In this document: in pieces, positions 62,898 to 64,000 of the stretch
Numbering within the stretch: the first letter of the stretch is position 1
Layout: the number at the start of each line of letters is the position of its first letter
From: Actinomycetales bacterium
Lineage (GTDB): Bacteria; Actinomycetota; Actinomycetes; Actinomycetales; Microbacteriaceae
NCBI GenBank assembly: GCA_015655415.1
Contig: JAATFB010000021.1
Span: 1-64,000 of the forward strand
DNA length: 64,000 nucleotides
Direction: 5' to 3'
Program-made: the position numbers and the translations under genes
The notes under the pieces: model-generated
Seen by the model: the letters and a program-made list of their open reading frames with translations, nothing else
Database searches by the model: none
Told to the model about the DNA's origin: nothing

Positions 62898-63528
62898 TCA
62901 CAGAGCGTGTCGGAACGGGCGCAGGAACGGCCACACGACGCGGCCATCCGACGGGCATCACGGAACACAACGAGATGCCCGCCGGACAGAGCGGGCCGGG
63001 TCTCGCGTTCGGGGACGCGCTCGGAATCGAGCCGGACGTGAGGCGCCTGTGAGGGCGGCGTTGCCCGGCCCGGTGTGGAGCACGAGGGCGGGCGCACCCA
63101 TGCGCCAGCTCGCTCGATGGCCCTCCACCATGCTCACCTCGCCGATCTCGTTCCACTTCTCAGGCCGAGCGATGCGGACGGCGAAGCCGCCGCCGGTGCG
63201 CCCGGCCAAGACGGGAGCGCTCACTCAACCCGTGCCGAACGCGGCGGTGGTGTACACGGGCGGTGCGGCTGCCTCGGTCACCGGGGTCTCCGGCACAGGC
63301 GCGCCTGCAGGGCGTGCACGAGGACCGCGGTGGAGGCCGAGGCACGCAAGCTGTCGGCCACCACACCGGTGGCCCTCAAGGCGACCGGGCCGTCTCCGGC
63401 ACCCGCGGTGATCAGCGCCACCCCGCGGGACGATTCCGGAACGCCGCCCGGAACTCCTCCGAGCTCAGCCCGTCCGACGCGGCGGACCGCTCCTCTCCCT
63501 CCAGCCGGCGGGCGCGCTGGGCCGTCAC
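62888..63528 (-). pseudogene. decayed flavin reductase family gene
   Basis: GTG 63528, behind a strong AGGAGGAG site, opens VTAQRARRLEGEERSAASDG and GLSSEEFRAAFRNRPAG, then stops near 63412. The next frame continues with VALITAGAGDGPVALRATG, a flavin reductase motif. After further shifts and a stop, another frame has ARPEKWNEIGEVSMVEGHRA and GAPALVLHTG, which also fit late parts of such reductases. At least three frame changes make decay likelier than a sequencing error. It lies beside an NtaA-type monooxygenase that needs such a partner. The right-hand limit near 62888 is approximate. Confidence 0.65.
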
Positions 63529-63583
63529 CTCTCCTCCTGTGTTGTGTCGATTTCCCCGGGGCTCCACCCGCAGCTCCGTCATC

Positions 63584-64000
63584 TCAGTCCCTCTCCGCTG
63601 CGGCGCTGGCCCCGACCGGGACGGGCGCCGCCTCCGCGCCGCCGCGCGGAAGGCCGAGGTGGTCTCGCAGGGTCGTGCCGTGGTACTCGGTCGGGAACAG
63701 GCCGCGTTCCTTCAGAACCGGCACGACCGCGTCGAAGAAGGAGCGGAACGACTCGGGGTACACGCCGGGGATCAGGACGTTTCCGTCGTCCGCTTCGGCG
63801 AGGAAGCGCTCGGCCACCCACTCGGCCACCTGCTCCGGCGCGCCGATGACGCGCCAGTGCCCGGCTCCGGTGAGCACGTGCTCGAAGATCACCCGGCGCA
63901 GGCTGAGCCGTTCCTCGACGAACAGGCGGCGGAACCGCTCGGCGTGCGTCTGCGAGAAGCGCACCCCGCTGATGTCCGGCAGGGCCTCACCCGGAACAGG
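63584..64000 (-). CDS. NtaA/SnaA/DszA-type FMN-dependent monooxygenase, C-terminal part
   Basis: Only the last 138 residues are in the window, and the gene runs off the right edge. The visible part has GAPEQVAEWVAERFLAEADD, the GVYPESFRSFFDAVVPVL helix and a final ERGLFPTEYHGTTLRDHLGL, the typical end of nitrilotriacetate/pristinamycin/desulfurisation-type LLM monooxygenases. These enzymes use FMNH2 from a separate reductase, and the neighbouring reductase gene is broken here. An Ala-rich tail follows the conserved end. Confidence 0.87.
   Translation of the reverse strand, partial: PVPGEALPDISGVRFSQTHAERFRRLFVEERLSLRRVIFEHVLTGAGHWRVIGAPEQVAEWVAERFLAEADDGNVLIPGVYPESFRSFFDAVVPVLKERGLFPTEYHGTTLRDHLGLPRGGAEAAPVPVGASAAAERD

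Noticed and set aside
63049-63411. A 120-codon plus-strand frame in the right-hand gap
   Set aside because: It lies antisense to fragments of a recognisable flavin reductase and has no translation signals.

Overview
This 64 kb window comes from the chromosome of a high-GC actinobacterium, most likely a Microbacteriaceae member (Microbacterium-like). The main clues are the order sucC-sucD-DUF6350-purN-purH, a monomeric NADP-dependent isocitrate dehydrogenase, a DUF2568 gene next to purU, frequent GTG starts, many ATGA/GTGA gene overlaps, and many genes whose start codon lies only 5-9 nt after a TANNNT -10 box (probable leaderless transcripts). I saw no rRNA, tRNA, CRISPR array, prophage or insertion sequence. 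The assignment rests on reading the sequence, not on a database search.

Layout. 0-2.5 kb: the 3' end of murQ, an isochorismatase-family hydrolase, a small zinc-ribbon protein, an orphan protein and an MpaB-type oxygenase. 2.6-8.7 kb: central metabolism (sucCD, DUF6350, purN, purH). 8.7-15 kb: a TPR protein, a membrane-anchored dimethylargininase-like hydrolase, a 600-bp leader holding a short ORF, and a heterodimeric ABC exporter. 15-18.7 kb: an alkyltransferase-like protein, an acetyltransferase, monomeric isocitrate dehydrogenase and a lipoprotein. 18.8-37 kb: a glycan and amino-sugar catabolic region: ROK repressor, sugar ABC importer, GH38 alpha-mannosidase, KDPG-type aldolase, GH20 and GH3 hexosaminidases, nagB and nagA. 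A FUSC membrane protein, an SDR and an enoyl-CoA hydratase lie among these. 37-41.4 kb: purU, an MFS exporter and an unusual ECF sigma factor fused to a membrane and surface region. 41.7-45.3 kb: a tightly coupled four-gene amino-sugar operon (SIS, ROK kinase, class II aldolase, DeoR). 45.4-51.6 kb: an aldo/keto reductase, a ZTP riboswitch controlling glyA-folD, an NCS1 permease coupled to a second isochorismatase-family hydrolase, and a gamma carbonic anhydrase. 51.7-56.4 kb: Leloir pathway genes (galT-galK diverging from a DeoR regulator, then galM). 56.5-64 kb: flavin-dependent oxidoreductases and small regulator/reductase pairs, including two broken genes (a frameshifted TetR and a decayed flavin reductase).

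How the genes fit together. The 18.8-37 kb region can take up an oligosaccharide, trim mannose and N-acetylhexosamine residues, and pass GlcNAc-6-P through NagA and NagB to fructose-6-P; murQ at the left edge feeds the same pool from cell-wall recycling. Galactose enters through GalM, GalK and GalT. The most interesting regulatory sign is a matching palindrome just after the predicted transcription starts of both sucCD and icd, suggesting one TCA-cycle regulator. The most unusual proteins are the membrane-fused dimethylargininase and the sigma factor-membrane fusion. No single new defence or mobile system is evident.
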